This document shows positions 53,601 through 60,702 of a stretch of 64,000 nt of DNA, in pieces. A model generated the notes under the pieces. That model made no database searches. It saw only the letters and a program-made list of their open reading frames with translations, and was not told the DNA's origin. Position 1 is the stretch's first letter; every line of letters begins with the position of its first letter. The DNA comes from an uncultured Lachnospiraceae bacterium (GTDB lineage Bacteria; Bacillota; Clostridia; Lachnospirales; Lachnospiraceae), in contig CADCDW010000002.1 in the NCBI GenBank assembly GCA_902800325.1, forward strand, positions 1 to 64,000. Reading direction: 5' to 3'. Both the position numbers and the translations under genes were made by a program.

Positions 53601-55435
53601 GCGCAAGCATAATAAGCGGTACGACAGGCAAGAATAACGGATATTACAACACAGACGTAGTTGTAAGACTTACATGTAAGGACAATAACTTCAATCCTTC
53701 AGCTATGACTGTAACAGATAATGGTTCAGCCATAAATGCCAACTGGCAGGTAGGAAATGATATTTATTATGCGGATGTAACGCTTTCATCAGAGGGCTTA
53801 CATGATATAAGAGTAACAGGAAATGATAAAGCCGGAACTGCAGCAGAGGCTAAGCAGGTAACATTTATAATCGATAAGACTGTACCTACAGTTTCACTTC
53901 TTGTAAATGGTGGTCAGGTATACAATGAGAGCAGGGGTACTTTAAATCTTACCGGACCTCTTACTCTTACAGCTTCAGTTTCAGATACAAATGAGGATGC
54001 TGGGGATTTAAGAGTTCAGATTATTAAGACTGTACCTGATACTGCAACTTCTACATCAGAGTTTCTTCCTACAGGTGAGAGGACATTCTCATTTGCGGAT
54101 GAGGCAGATTATGTAGTCAATATATTTGCTATAGATAAGGCTAACAATCAGGGACCGACAAGGACTATAAGCTTCAGAGTTGATACTACTGCTCCACAGC
54201 TTACTATAACAGGTGCAAACGGAGGAACTGCTTCAAGCGCAACCTCGGTAAGCTTCAATATAACAGAAGCATTCTGGTCAGATGCAAAGGGAACAGTAGA
54301 GATATATCGTAAGGCCGGTGATGGTGTGGATGAGGCACTTTATAAAACACTCACTATCTCGCCTACACAGAGAGCTTACTCATTGTCAGAGCTTTTGAGA
54401 GAGTCAGGTATATACAGATTTGAATTCACTGCTGACGACAAGGTTGGTCATACAGCTACTGCAAGCCAGAAGATTACAGTGGATGTCAATAAACCTGAGA
54501 TAACACTTTCAGGAGTCAATAATTATGATTCAACAGATGGTGCAGTAAGTATATCTGCAATAATAAAAGATGAGTTTTATGCAAGCAAGAAGGTTTCCAT
54601 ACAGGGTACCAGAACAGATGCCGCCGGCAAGAAGACCGCGCTTTCCTTCTCACCGTTTGCAGCAACTGCCAATCCTACGACCATAAATGATACATTTAGC
54701 GAAGAAGGAATATATGATATAACATTGACTGCAACCGATATCGCGGGAAATGTAACTTCAAACAGCGTACACTTTACGATAGATACGTCTAAACCGGTTA
54801 TCGGAGATTTATCAAAGTATGATGGAAAGACTTTCAATGCCAAGACATTTGAGGAGTTGGGACTTGATATCAATCTTGACGAACTTGTATCAGACCTTAC
54901 CGTATGTCAGGTTCGTATGTACTTAAATGGTAGTGAGTACGATGGCATGGCCGATATTGAGGATGGTTCATATACACTTCTTATCACAGCTGAAGATGAG
55001 CTTGGACACAAGTCGGAAAAGAGTGCGACATTTGTACTTGATACCAAGGAACCTATATTTATCGTAACCGGTGTTGAAGATGGTGAGATAAGAAATGACA
55101 ACTACAACATAGAGGTATCCTTACAGCTTGATGAGGATACTCTCGATGAGGTTAAGTTAAATGATAAGGTAATCACTGTTAAGAATAACGTGGCAACATT
55201 TGATGTTACGGATAAGGGTGAATATGAGCTTTATATGAAGGCTACAGATGAGGCCGGCAACGAAGCTTCTCAGACCATAAAGTTTACCTTTGGCGAGGAG
55301 AGCGTTGCAACTGCTGTTTCAAATGCAGTTGAAAAGGCAGCAAGCCACTGGTGGTTATGGGCTATAGTTGTAGCAGCCGTACTTGCAGTAGGTGGATTTA
55401 TCTTCTTCATTCTCAAGAGAAGAAATGAAGACTAA
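50633..55435 (+). CDS. Large surface protein with Ig-like repeats and C-terminal membrane anchor
   Basis: A 1600-residue protein. A signal/anchor helix (about 13-31) precedes a roughly 200-residue N-terminal domain, then eight or more Ig-like modules, each entered by a D-x-T/S-x-P motif (VDKEKPS, DTYAPS, VDKTAPK, VDNTVPV, IDKTVPT, VDTTAPQ, VDVNKPE, IDTSKPV, LDTKEPI). It ends in a membrane helix (about 1575-1594) and KRRNED, with no LPxTG. The modules resemble bacterial Ig-like group 3/adhesin domains. GC and codon use in its first half look more AT-rich than in its second half, suggesting different ages or origin of modules. It ends the signalling island and could be the cell-surface input or output. 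Confidence 0.8.
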   Translation: MNEIWKKTSLLYKMIALLLTVVMVGTTLYFHFEKKYVAKAEGEGTIEVFAAYIDGDATSTTYGGESGWQRVESGIKVANNDNRCFAYFIVVPNSITNLDKIFCTVDGNEPDYENNKIDLSSTFGLTGYKDDCRIYKIDETYGNNNAFKGKYALQSSAATDLPTAQFDWLTTTGVMMTAKIGDTDVDANSFNSLGKMSTMTVDITSPSELTSFTVFGEDKKSELGAPVYNKQSMLYKYSTYTYNFGDNGAITKYYSDKSVSVSDGTNTVTKTANSIKYDGTNPAVTAKVNGNNLDSNKWYGAADGDITFTIKSGEGDSESNLKSVSIKDGDTDVDCSSFTSNSNSEYTQNVSFSNGTHTVVISTEDMAGNLKNESYTIKVDKEKPSIVSIDVSSKNTVGGINYVKLNDDKNVLISGTVSEEYSGIKENGLFFEETKKSSSSTPNYYIIEGEASPYSYSIDLGKIIGSNVDFSNHQVDGEYSVKVTPTDNAGNVGDVSEEITFVLDTYAPSVGAPAENETVIEVHDTNGWHSVPESTIENGKYLVNKVLYDKIRFKVKVKDGSETSGDNFYKVEFKRGSETKQNYETKADGDIYYYELPMTDIGTTSALEHTVVATDKALNVTTFELPKLQEVNSDLTLSVVSIKYNGTAISGEIDSVDDLTSIFATNPIYNGLFTVTVKARSGYPINEIVLKKNTEEYKKYDSVDGLTNNQDSTTGLYSTNEVTFSIPSSNINEMLNSMSIYVEDSLSPTPNTKNIPIGDLLYDRTQPVVVNNSSLDTNKWYQEYTLNYELKSGEDVINVPESILTSASYAIDGGAASSIDVSSSVKSKTGSVDIPESKSIAGTKIVFDAKDKATNTIDTASVNYPNSITVKVDKTAPKVDGIKVNGESVSEEKIIAGNPQLTSTITDNLTVKDYSVTVKYNDDAYAIYPVSVEKDASEEAINHTLQQLLGSKELKDGKYTVSVSARDKSERTSNVSSTSFVVDNTVPVLGASIISGTTGKNNGYYNTDVVVRLTCKDNNFNPSAMTVTDNGSAINANWQVGNDIYYADVTLSSEGLHDIRVTGNDKAGTAAEAKQVTFIIDKTVPTVSLLVNGGQVYNESRGTLNLTGPLTLTASVSDTNEDAGDLRVQIIKTVPDTATSTSEFLPTGERTFSFADEADYVVNIFAIDKANNQGPTRTISFRVDTTAPQLTITGANGGTASSATSVSFNITEAFWSDAKGTVEIYRKAGDGVDEALYKTLTISPTQRAYSLSELLRESGIYRFEFTADDKVGHTATASQKITVDVNKPEITLSGVNNYDSTDGAVSISAIIKDEFYASKKVSIQGTRTDAAGKKTALSFSPFAATANPTTINDTFSEEGIYDITLTATDIAGNVTSNSVHFTIDTSKPVIGDLSKYDGKTFNAKTFEELGLDINLDELVSDLTVCQVRMYLNGSEYDGMADIEDGSYTLLITAEDELGHKSEKSATFVLDTKEPIFIVTGVEDGEIRNDNYNIEVSLQLDEDTLDEVKLNDKVITVKNNVATFDVTDKGEYELYMKATDEAGNEASQTIKFTFGEESVATAVSNAVEKAASHWWLWAIVVAAVLAVGGFIFFILKRRNED

Positions 55436-55462
55436 TTGACAAAATACAAATTATGGTATAAG
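55436..55462 (+). promoter_or_regulatory. Promoter of the AlbA_2 regulator gene
   Basis: TTGACA (55436-55441), 15-bp spacer and extended -10 TGGTATAAG (55454-55462). It overlaps the stop of the surface protein gene. The start point would be about 55469, at the base of the hairpin that follows. Confidence 0.45.
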
Positions 55463-55467
55463 TTAAT

Positions 55468-55500
55468 CGGAGGATTAAGATTTCTTAGTCCTCCGATTTT
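55468..55500 (+). terminator. Hairpin with T run (terminator and/or operator)
   Basis: CGGAGGATTAAG (55468-55479) pairs with CTTAGTCCTCCG (55484-55495), 12 bp with one G-T pair and a 4-base loop, followed by ATTTTTG. It is a good rho-independent terminator for the surface protein gene, but it also lies at the predicted 5' end of the next transcript. Confidence 0.8.
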
Positions 55501-55521
55501 TGTAAAGGAGTGTGGATATAA

Positions 55522-57255
55522 ATGGGACTTCCTACCAATATTAATACACTACTTAAAGGCAATGTTGTAGAATGGGCAAGAATTGAATTTAAGGCATCTT
55601 GGAAACCGGAAGAGTCTTTGAAAACTATTTGTGCATTTGCAAATGATATAGACAATTGGGGTGGAGGATATATTATAATAGGCGTTGAAGAGGATAATGG
55701 AAGACCGATTCTGCCTGTAAAAGGTATCCCTGTTAATAAAGTTGATGACGTTATGAAGGATTTACTAAATAAGTGTAACATGATTACGCCACATTATCTG
55801 CCGGTCGTTGCTCCTATTGAGTTTCAAGATAAAATGTTGATTGTAATTTGGGCTGCCGGTGGAGATGTAAGACCTTATAGTAGTCCAACAGACTTTACAT
55901 ATGAAAAAGGAAAAGCGAAACCAACGAAAGAAAAAACATTTTTTATCAGGAAGATGTCAAGTACAGTAAAACCATCGCATGATGAATTGAATGAGTTATA
56001 TACTTTATCAAATAAAATACCATTTGATGATCGGATTAATCATGATGCGGAAGTTTCAAATCTTAATATTAATCTTATAAGGCAATATCTGACCACAGTT
56101 AATAGCGGGATGATAAAAGATTTTGACAATAGAACTCTTTTGGAAATTTGTAATGATATGGGTATTGCAAGCAATATGCCGGAATACCAAAAACCTAAAA
56201 ATGTTGGTTTGATGTTTTTCTCTGATGAACCGGATAAATTTTTTCCGTATGCACAGATTGATGTTGTAGCATTTCCAAATGGTCTTGGTGGTGATGTGAT
56301 AGATGAACAAACCTTTAAAGGACCTATAGATCAGCAGTTGAGGGATGCACTTAGATATATAAAAAATTCATACATAAAAAGAAAAATAATTAAGCATTCT
56401 GACAGGGCTGAGGCCGATCACATTTATAATTATCCATATGCTGCCGTAGAAGAAGCACTTGCAAATGCTGTTTATCACAAAGCGTATGATGAGCGTGAAC
56501 CGATTGAGGTCAGGATTGATGATGAAAAAATAGAAATATTGAGTTTCCCGGGTCCTGTAAGGTCGGTTACAAAAGAACAACTAAAGAGTTACAAGGTGAC
56601 TAATAGAAGATATCGAAATAGGCGGATTGGAGAATTTTTGAAGGAATTACATTTAACCGAAGGTAGAAATACCGGATTCAAAAAGATTATTGATGCAATA
56701 AGAGATAACGGTTCTCCTATGCCTGAATTTGAGACGGATGATGACCATTCTTATTTTATCAGCAGAATTTTTATACATGAAGAATTTAAAAAAGAAAATG
56801 AGCCTGATAACACAGAAAATGAGGTTTTAAATTCAGAAAATGAGCCTGATGAGTTGAAAAATGAGGTTTTGAAATCAAAAAATGAGGTTTTGAAATCAAA
56901 AAATGAGCCTGATAAAACGAAAAATGAGGTTTTGGAATCAAAAAATGAGGTTTTAAATTCAGAAAATGAGGTTTTAAATTCAGAAAATGAGGTTTTGAAT
57001 TCAGAAAATGAGGTTTTGAATAGAATAGCGGAATACTTTAATCGTATGACAAGAAAAAAAGCAGAAAAAATAATTATTGAAATTTATAATAATAATTATA
57101 TTACTATTACCCAAATTGCTGAAAAAACAAAAATACCAAAATCAACGGTTGATAGATATATATCCGTATTAAAAAATAAAGGGTTACTTAAACGTGAAGG
57201 AACAAAAAAGGATGGAAAATGGAATATTTCAACAAATACATTAGGAGAAGATTAA
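55522..57255 (+). CDS. AlbA_2/Schlafen-type ATP-binding regulator with heptapeptide repeats
   Basis: A 577-residue protein. N-terminal AlbA_2 domain (about 10-135: EFKASW, FANDIDNWGGGYIIIGVEE), a central ATP-binding-like helper domain (about 280-420: YPYAAVEEALANAVYHKAY, EILSFPGP, IGEFLKELHLTEGRNTGFKKI), and a C-terminal winged helix (about 500-575: ITITQIAEKTKIPKSTVDRYISVLKNKGLLKR). Between them lie eleven tandem heptads of the type [EK]NEVLNS / KNEPDKT, encoded by 21-bp DNA repeats. Family members are usually transcriptional regulators or have been tied to defence; here it stands alone. Confidence 0.85.
   Translation: MGLPTNINTLLKGNVVEWARIEFKASWKPEESLKTICAFANDIDNWGGGYIIIGVEEDNGRPILPVKGIPVNKVDDVMKDLLNKCNMITPHYLPVVAPIEFQDKMLIVIWAAGGDVRPYSSPTDFTYEKGKAKPTKEKTFFIRKMSSTVKPSHDELNELYTLSNKIPFDDRINHDAEVSNLNINLIRQYLTTVNSGMIKDFDNRTLLEICNDMGIASNMPEYQKPKNVGLMFFSDEPDKFFPYAQIDVVAFPNGLGGDVIDEQTFKGPIDQQLRDALRYIKNSYIKRKIIKHSDRAEADHIYNYPYAAVEEALANAVYHKAYDEREPIEVRIDDEKIEILSFPGPVRSVTKEQLKSYKVTNRRYRNRRIGEFLKELHLTEGRNTGFKKIIDAIRDNGSPMPEFETDDDHSYFISRIFIHEEFKKENEPDNTENEVLNSENEPDELKNEVLKSKNEVLKSKNEPDKTKNEVLESKNEVLNSENEVLNSENEVLNSENEVLNRIAEYFNRMTRKKAEKIIIEIYNNNYITITQIAEKTKIPKSTVDRYISVLKNKGLLKREGTKKDGKWNISTNTLGED
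56797..57020 (+). repeat. 21-bp tandem repeats (heptapeptide array)
   Basis: About eleven in-frame 21-bp units of the type AATGAGGTTTTAAATTCAGAA, three or four nearly identical near the 3' end. They encode ENEVLNS-type heptads, and expansion or loss in steps of one unit keeps the frame. Confidence 0.9.
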
Positions 57256-57903
57256 ATGTTTCAAGCAGTAGTTTTTGATATGGACGGAGTAATCTTTGAT
57301 ACCGAAAAGCTGTATCGGAGATTTTATATGGAGGAGGGTGCCAAGAGAGGTGTGCCTTCAGACATAATGACAAAAGCCTGTGAGGCGATTGCCGGTGGTA
57401 CAAAATTTGACAATAAGCCGAGATTTGAGACGATAGTCGGACGTGACATAGAATACCTTGAGTTTCGTGACAGAGTCATGGAAAACTTTGAAAAGTATGT
57501 ATATGAAAATGGCGTTGAGATGAAGGACGGAGCACTTGATACCCTTGAATACTTAAAGGAACACAACATAAAAACAGCGCTTGCCACATCTACTATGGAG
57601 GAACGTGCGAAAAGATATCTTGCTTCAAGAGATGTGAATAAATATTTTGATAAATTTATCTATGGCGATATGGTGGAACACAGCAAACCGGATCCGGATA
57701 TTTATTTAAAGGCATGTAAGGCACTTGGTGTAGAGCCGTCTAAGGCGATAGCGGTTGAAGACTCCATAAACGGTATAGTGTCAGCCGGTCGTGCCGGTAT
57801 GTATCCTGTTATGGTAATCGACCTCATACAACCCAACGACATCACTGAACAATATGCAAAACAGGTGTATGAAAATATTAAAAGTATATGTGATTTAATT
57901 TAA
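57256..57903 (+). CDS. HAD-superfamily phosphatase (beta-phosphoglucomutase-like)
   Basis: A 215-residue HAD hydrolase with a helical cap. Motif I VFDMDGVIFDTEKL (residues 5-18, nucleophile Asp), motif II ATSTMEERAKR, motif III K in HSKPDPDIYLKA, motif IV AVEDSINGI. It could hydrolyse a sugar phosphate or isomerise one; no sugar genes are nearby. The ATG is 1 base after the regulator stop. Confidence 0.92.
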   Translation: MFQAVVFDMDGVIFDTEKLYRRFYMEEGAKRGVPSDIMTKACEAIAGGTKFDNKPRFETIVGRDIEYLEFRDRVMENFEKYVYENGVEMKDGALDTLEYLKEHNIKTALATSTMEERAKRYLASRDVNKYFDKFIYGDMVEHSKPDPDIYLKACKALGVEPSKAIAVEDSINGIVSAGRAGMYPVMVIDLIQPNDITEQYAKQVYENIKSICDLI

Positions 57904-57939
57904 ATTATATAGTATATAAAATAATTGAATTTATAGAGG

Positions 57940-58165
57940 TTGCATACCGAATACTGTCCTAAAAGTTTACGGATATTCGAATATGATAAGTCCATAAGCA
58001 GGTACTTTGAAAACGCCGGCACTTAGCCCTTTGTATGCCAATTATAATTGGCATACAAAGAGCTTAGTACCGCTGCGTTTGAGAGTAGCGAGAGCGTGCC
58101 TGCGATGGAATTAATCATATTAGAATATCCAAAAAACCCGAAAGTAGATTGTATTCGGTATGCAA
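57940..58165. repeat. 226-bp inverted-repeat element with 32-bp perfect central palindrome
   Basis: Outer ends TTGCATACCGAATAC (57940-57954) and GTATTCGGTATGCAA (58151-58165) are perfect inverted copies. Inside, GGATATTC.AATATGAT and GCAGG.AC recur inverted with mismatches. The centre (58029-58060) is a perfect 32-base palindrome, CTTTGTATGCCAATTA and its complement. No gene is seen in the 284-bp gap. It ends about 10 bases before the ribosome site of the PII-like gene. Confidence 0.85.
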
Positions 58166-58187
58166 GCGAAAAAAGAAAGGAAATGTT

Positions 58188-58526
58188 ATGAATCTTTTAT
58201 TTGTAATTTTAAAAAAAGCCAATCTGGTAAACGAACTCTGCAAGGAACTTGCTGAAAAAGGGGTTCATGGCGGCACCATACTTGATGGCGTAGGTATGGC
58301 AAGTATTATAGAAAAAATGGACGACCTGCCTATGTTCAGTATGCTTAAGTCGATACTTGCAGATGATGATGAGCACGAAACAGTCAAAACTATGCTCTTT
58401 GTCATGGACGATGCCGAGCTGGAGATAGCTAAGGGCGTTATAAGAGAAGTTGTCGGACTTGACGAACCAAACACAGGTATCATGTTTGCTGTACCGGTAT
58501 TATTTGTAGAAGGACTTGGTGCATAA
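58188..58526 (+). CDS. Small PII-like protein
   Basis: A 112-residue protein starting at MNLLFVILKK (AAAGGAAATG upstream; the longer TTG reading crosses the repeat element). It has a ferredoxin-like alternation: FVILKKANLVNELCKELAEKGVHGGTILDGVGM, then TVKTMLFVMDDAELEIAKGVIREVV. The GGTILDGVGM turn resembles PII-like nitrogen/cation regulators. Two bases separate it from the antiporter gene, which strongly suggests it regulates that transporter, perhaps by nucleotide binding. Confidence 0.7.
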   Translation: MNLLFVILKKANLVNELCKELAEKGVHGGTILDGVGMASIIEKMDDLPMFSMLKSILADDDEHETVKTMLFVMDDAELEIAKGVIREVVGLDEPNTGIMFAVPVLFVEGLGA

Positions 58527-58528
58527 AA

Positions 58529-59704
58529 ATGAAGCTTAATACACTTACCAATATTGCGATTATGCTTTTTGCGGCACTTATCGCAGGAAAAATAGTTAAA
58601 AAAATAAAATTACCCAATGTAACAGGCTATCTGGTTATCGGCCTTCTTATAGGACCGCATTGTATCAGCCTTTTATCGCAGGATTTTTTGGACAGCGTGT
58701 CTATAATATCCGAGGTTGCTCTTGGTTTTATAGCATTTTCCATAGGAGCAGAATTTAAGATTTCTTTTTTAAAGAAGATAGGAAAGGCACCTATAGTTAT
58801 AGGAATCACAGAGGGACTTGGTGCAGTTGTAGTTGTAGATACAGTCATGCTTTTGTGTGGATTTGATGTAACCTTTGCACTTGCGATGGGGGCTATAGCC
58901 TCAGCTACGGCAGCGGCATCTACACTTATGATAGTGAAACAGTACAAGGCTAAGGGTCCTGTGACACAGACGCTCTTGCCGGTGGTTGCTCTGGATGATG
59001 CAGTTGCGCTTATGGCATTTGGTATTTCCATGGCCGTTGCCAATGTTATAAGAGCACATGGCAAGGTTTCGTTTGCAAGACTTATGCTTGAACCGTGTAT
59101 AGAACTTCTCGGAGGTATAGCTTTCGGCATAATACTTGGTATAATTATGACATTACTTGTTAAACTCTATACCGGCAGAGGCAACAGACTTGCAGTAACG
59201 ATAATGATGATATTTGTATGTCTGGGTGTATCGGATGAAGTAGGTTTTTCTTCACTTCTTGCCTGCATGATGCTTTCGACTACATTTGTAAATCTGTCAA
59301 AATTCAGCGACAAGATATATGAACCGGCCGACAGAATTACACCGCCTATATATATGATGTTTTTCATAATATCAGGTGCATCGTTGGATGTAACGGTTAT
59401 AACAGCAGTCGGAGCGGTTGGCTCGATTTACGTTATAGGAAGAGTTATAGGTAAGTACATTGGCGCATCATTTGGCGCAAGAATTACCAAGGCGCCTAAG
59501 CCTGTTATTAAATGGCTTGGCCTTACACTCATTCCGCAGGAGGGTGTTGCAATCGGTCTTGCATCATCGGCAGCGGCGACACTTCCTGATTATGGTGGAA
59601 AGATAAAAACAATCGTATTGTGCGGAGTTGTAATATATGAGCTACTTGGACCAATCGTGACCAAGACAGTTTTGAAGAGGGCGGGAGAGATAACCGCAGT
59701 TTAG
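58529..59704 (+). CDS. Cation:proton antiporter, CPA2 family
   Basis: A 391-residue membrane protein with about 11-12 helices and no regulatory C-terminal domain. Start ATG 58529. Typical segments: LPNVTGYLVIGLLIGPH near the N-terminus, ASATAAASTLMIVKQYKAKGPVTQTLLPVVALDDAVALMAF with the conserved DD pair of the ion-binding site (about residue 155), LGVSDEVGFSSLLACM. It probably exchanges Na+ or K+ for protons. Coupled with the PII-like gene. Confidence 0.9.
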   Translation: MKLNTLTNIAIMLFAALIAGKIVKKIKLPNVTGYLVIGLLIGPHCISLLSQDFLDSVSIISEVALGFIAFSIGAEFKISFLKKIGKAPIVIGITEGLGAVVVVDTVMLLCGFDVTFALAMGAIASATAAASTLMIVKQYKAKGPVTQTLLPVVALDDAVALMAFGISMAVANVIRAHGKVSFARLMLEPCIELLGGIAFGIILGIIMTLLVKLYTGRGNRLAVTIMMIFVCLGVSDEVGFSSLLACMMLSTTFVNLSKFSDKIYEPADRITPPIYMMFFIISGASLDVTVITAVGAVGSIYVIGRVIGKYIGASFGARITKAPKPVIKWLGLTLIPQEGVAIGLASSAAATLPDYGGKIKTIVLCGVVIYELLGPIVTKTVLKRAGEITAV

Positions 59705-59834
59705 TAAAAATGCAACGTATTAAAAAGTGAAATAATAAAATATTAATAAGTAAATATCGGACAGTCCCGGCATAAACTTTTTTCCTCACGCATATATTAA
59801 TTTTAGTAAATTAATATAAACGGAGGTGGCTTAT

Positions 59835-60197
59835 ATGACTGTTGCAGGCAGACTTGTAAATGTTTTAAGAGCTCTCATAATTTCTTATCTTGTTACCGGT
59901 ATACTTTTGCTTGGTATAGCATTTCTTATGTATAAGCTTGGTCTTGACGAGAACAAGGTAAATGTTGCCATAACACTTACTTATATAATTTCAAGTGCTA
60001 TAGGCGGTATAGTTATAGGCAAAAGTATGAAAGAAAAAAAATATATATGGGGGCTTTTACTTGGAGCGATGTACGTGGGAGTTATACTTATCGCGTCCCT
60101 TCTTATGTCACATGGGGAAAATGTTATCGCAGCAAAAGGACTCAGTACAATTATTTTGTGCCTTTGCGGCGGAACCTTGGGCGGAATGATTAGCTAA
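59835..60197 (+). CDS. TIGR04086-type small membrane protein
   Basis: A 120-residue protein starting at MTVAGRL (CGGAGGTGG upstream). Four hydrophobic helices (about 12-34, 42-62, 68-90, 98-118) with glycine-rich turns (AIGGIVIGKSMKEKKYIWGLLLG, LCGGTLGGMIS). This four-helix plan and its place just upstream of the SCIFF peptide fit the TIGR04086 family, often found beside SCIFF genes; the function is not known. Confidence 0.75.
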   Translation: MTVAGRLVNVLRALIISYLVTGILLLGIAFLMYKLGLDENKVNVAITLTYIISSAIGGIVIGKSMKEKKYIWGLLLGAMYVGVILIASLLMSHGENVIAAKGLSTIILCLCGGTLGGMIS

Positions 60198-60229
60198 AAA
60201 AATAGCTTTTCTTTATAAAAAAGTTATGT

Positions 60230-60235
60230 TATAAT
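60230..60235 (+). promoter_or_regulatory. Possible -10 box of the scfA transcript
   Basis: TATAAT at 60230-60235 with no good -35 box (TTTTCT 17 bp upstream). It would give a leader of about 170 bases before scfA whose ends (TTATTTGCATG and CATGCAAATAA) are an 11-bp inverted repeat. Confidence 0.35.
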
Positions 60236-60410
60236 TATTTGCATGCACGTAAAGAAAGCACAAGCAAAGCGTATACTTACTTTTCGTGGTAAATCTGCTT
60301 GCATATGTTTTGCAAAGCAAAAACGGAAAGCTCAAAAGGCGAATTTGCAAGATGGTTTCATGCAAATAAAGCCGGGTAATGATAACAGAAAAACTTAGGA
60401 GGATATAACG

Positions 60411-60551
60411 ATGAAGAGAATTAAGACTTTAACAGATAAGACTTTAAACAGCACTGTAGTAAAAGGTGGTTGTGGCGAGTGCCAGACTTCATGCCAGTCA
60501 GCTTGCAAGACTTCTTGTACAGTTGGTAACCAGAGTTGTGAGAATAAATAA
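60411..60551 (+). CDS. scfA: SCIFF ranthipeptide precursor (six-cysteine peptide)
   Basis: A 46-residue peptide preceded by TTAGGAGG. The leader part MKRIKTLTDKTLNSTVVK is basic and the core has six cysteines at 21, 24, 28, 32, 36 and 43 in the pattern CGECQTSCQSACKTSC...C, which is nearly invariant in Clostridia. The maturase encoded just downstream is expected to link Cys sulfurs to neighbouring residues by thioether bonds. The biological role of SCIFF peptides is not firmly known; regulation or quorum-type signalling has been suggested. Confidence 0.95.
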   Translation: MKRIKTLTDKTLNSTVVKGGCGECQTSCQSACKTSCTVGNQSCENK

Positions 60552-60620
60552 TTGAAAAGATAATACATATTATCCTGGTGCAGATTCATTTGAATATTTT
60601 GATTTATTTAAAGGTTTTTG

Positions 60621-60664
60621 CGCTAACTAAAGGGGATTATCTTGGATAGTCCTCTTTAGTTGCG
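60621..60664 (+). promoter_or_regulatory. Hairpin between scfA and scfB
   Basis: AACTAAAGGGGATTATC (60625-60641) pairs with GATAGTCCTCTTTAGTT (60645-60661) with two G-T type pairs, and outer CGC/GCG pairs extend it. No T run follows (GCGTTATTTAAAG), so it probably attenuates or protects mRNA rather than fully terminating. Confidence 0.7.
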
Positions 60665-60702
60665 TTATTTAAAGAGCAAATATATGGTTAGGAGTACCAC
60701 AG

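Noticed and set aside
42145..55435. Type VII (Ess/ESX) or type VI secretion locus
   Set aside because: FHA, kinase and phosphatase are present, but no WXG100 protein, EssC-type ATPase, EssB or T6SS tail proteins are seen.
55330..55435. Sortase (LPxTG) anchoring of the 1600-residue surface protein
   Set aside because: The C-terminus has a membrane helix and short basic tail, but no LPxTG-like motif precedes it.
56797..57020. CRISPR-like array
   Set aside because: The 21-bp repeats are contiguous, without spacers, and encode an in-frame heptapeptide array.
60237..60372. Fifth long palindromic element before scfA
   Set aside because: Only the outermost 11 bases pair well; the interior arms do not align convincingly.
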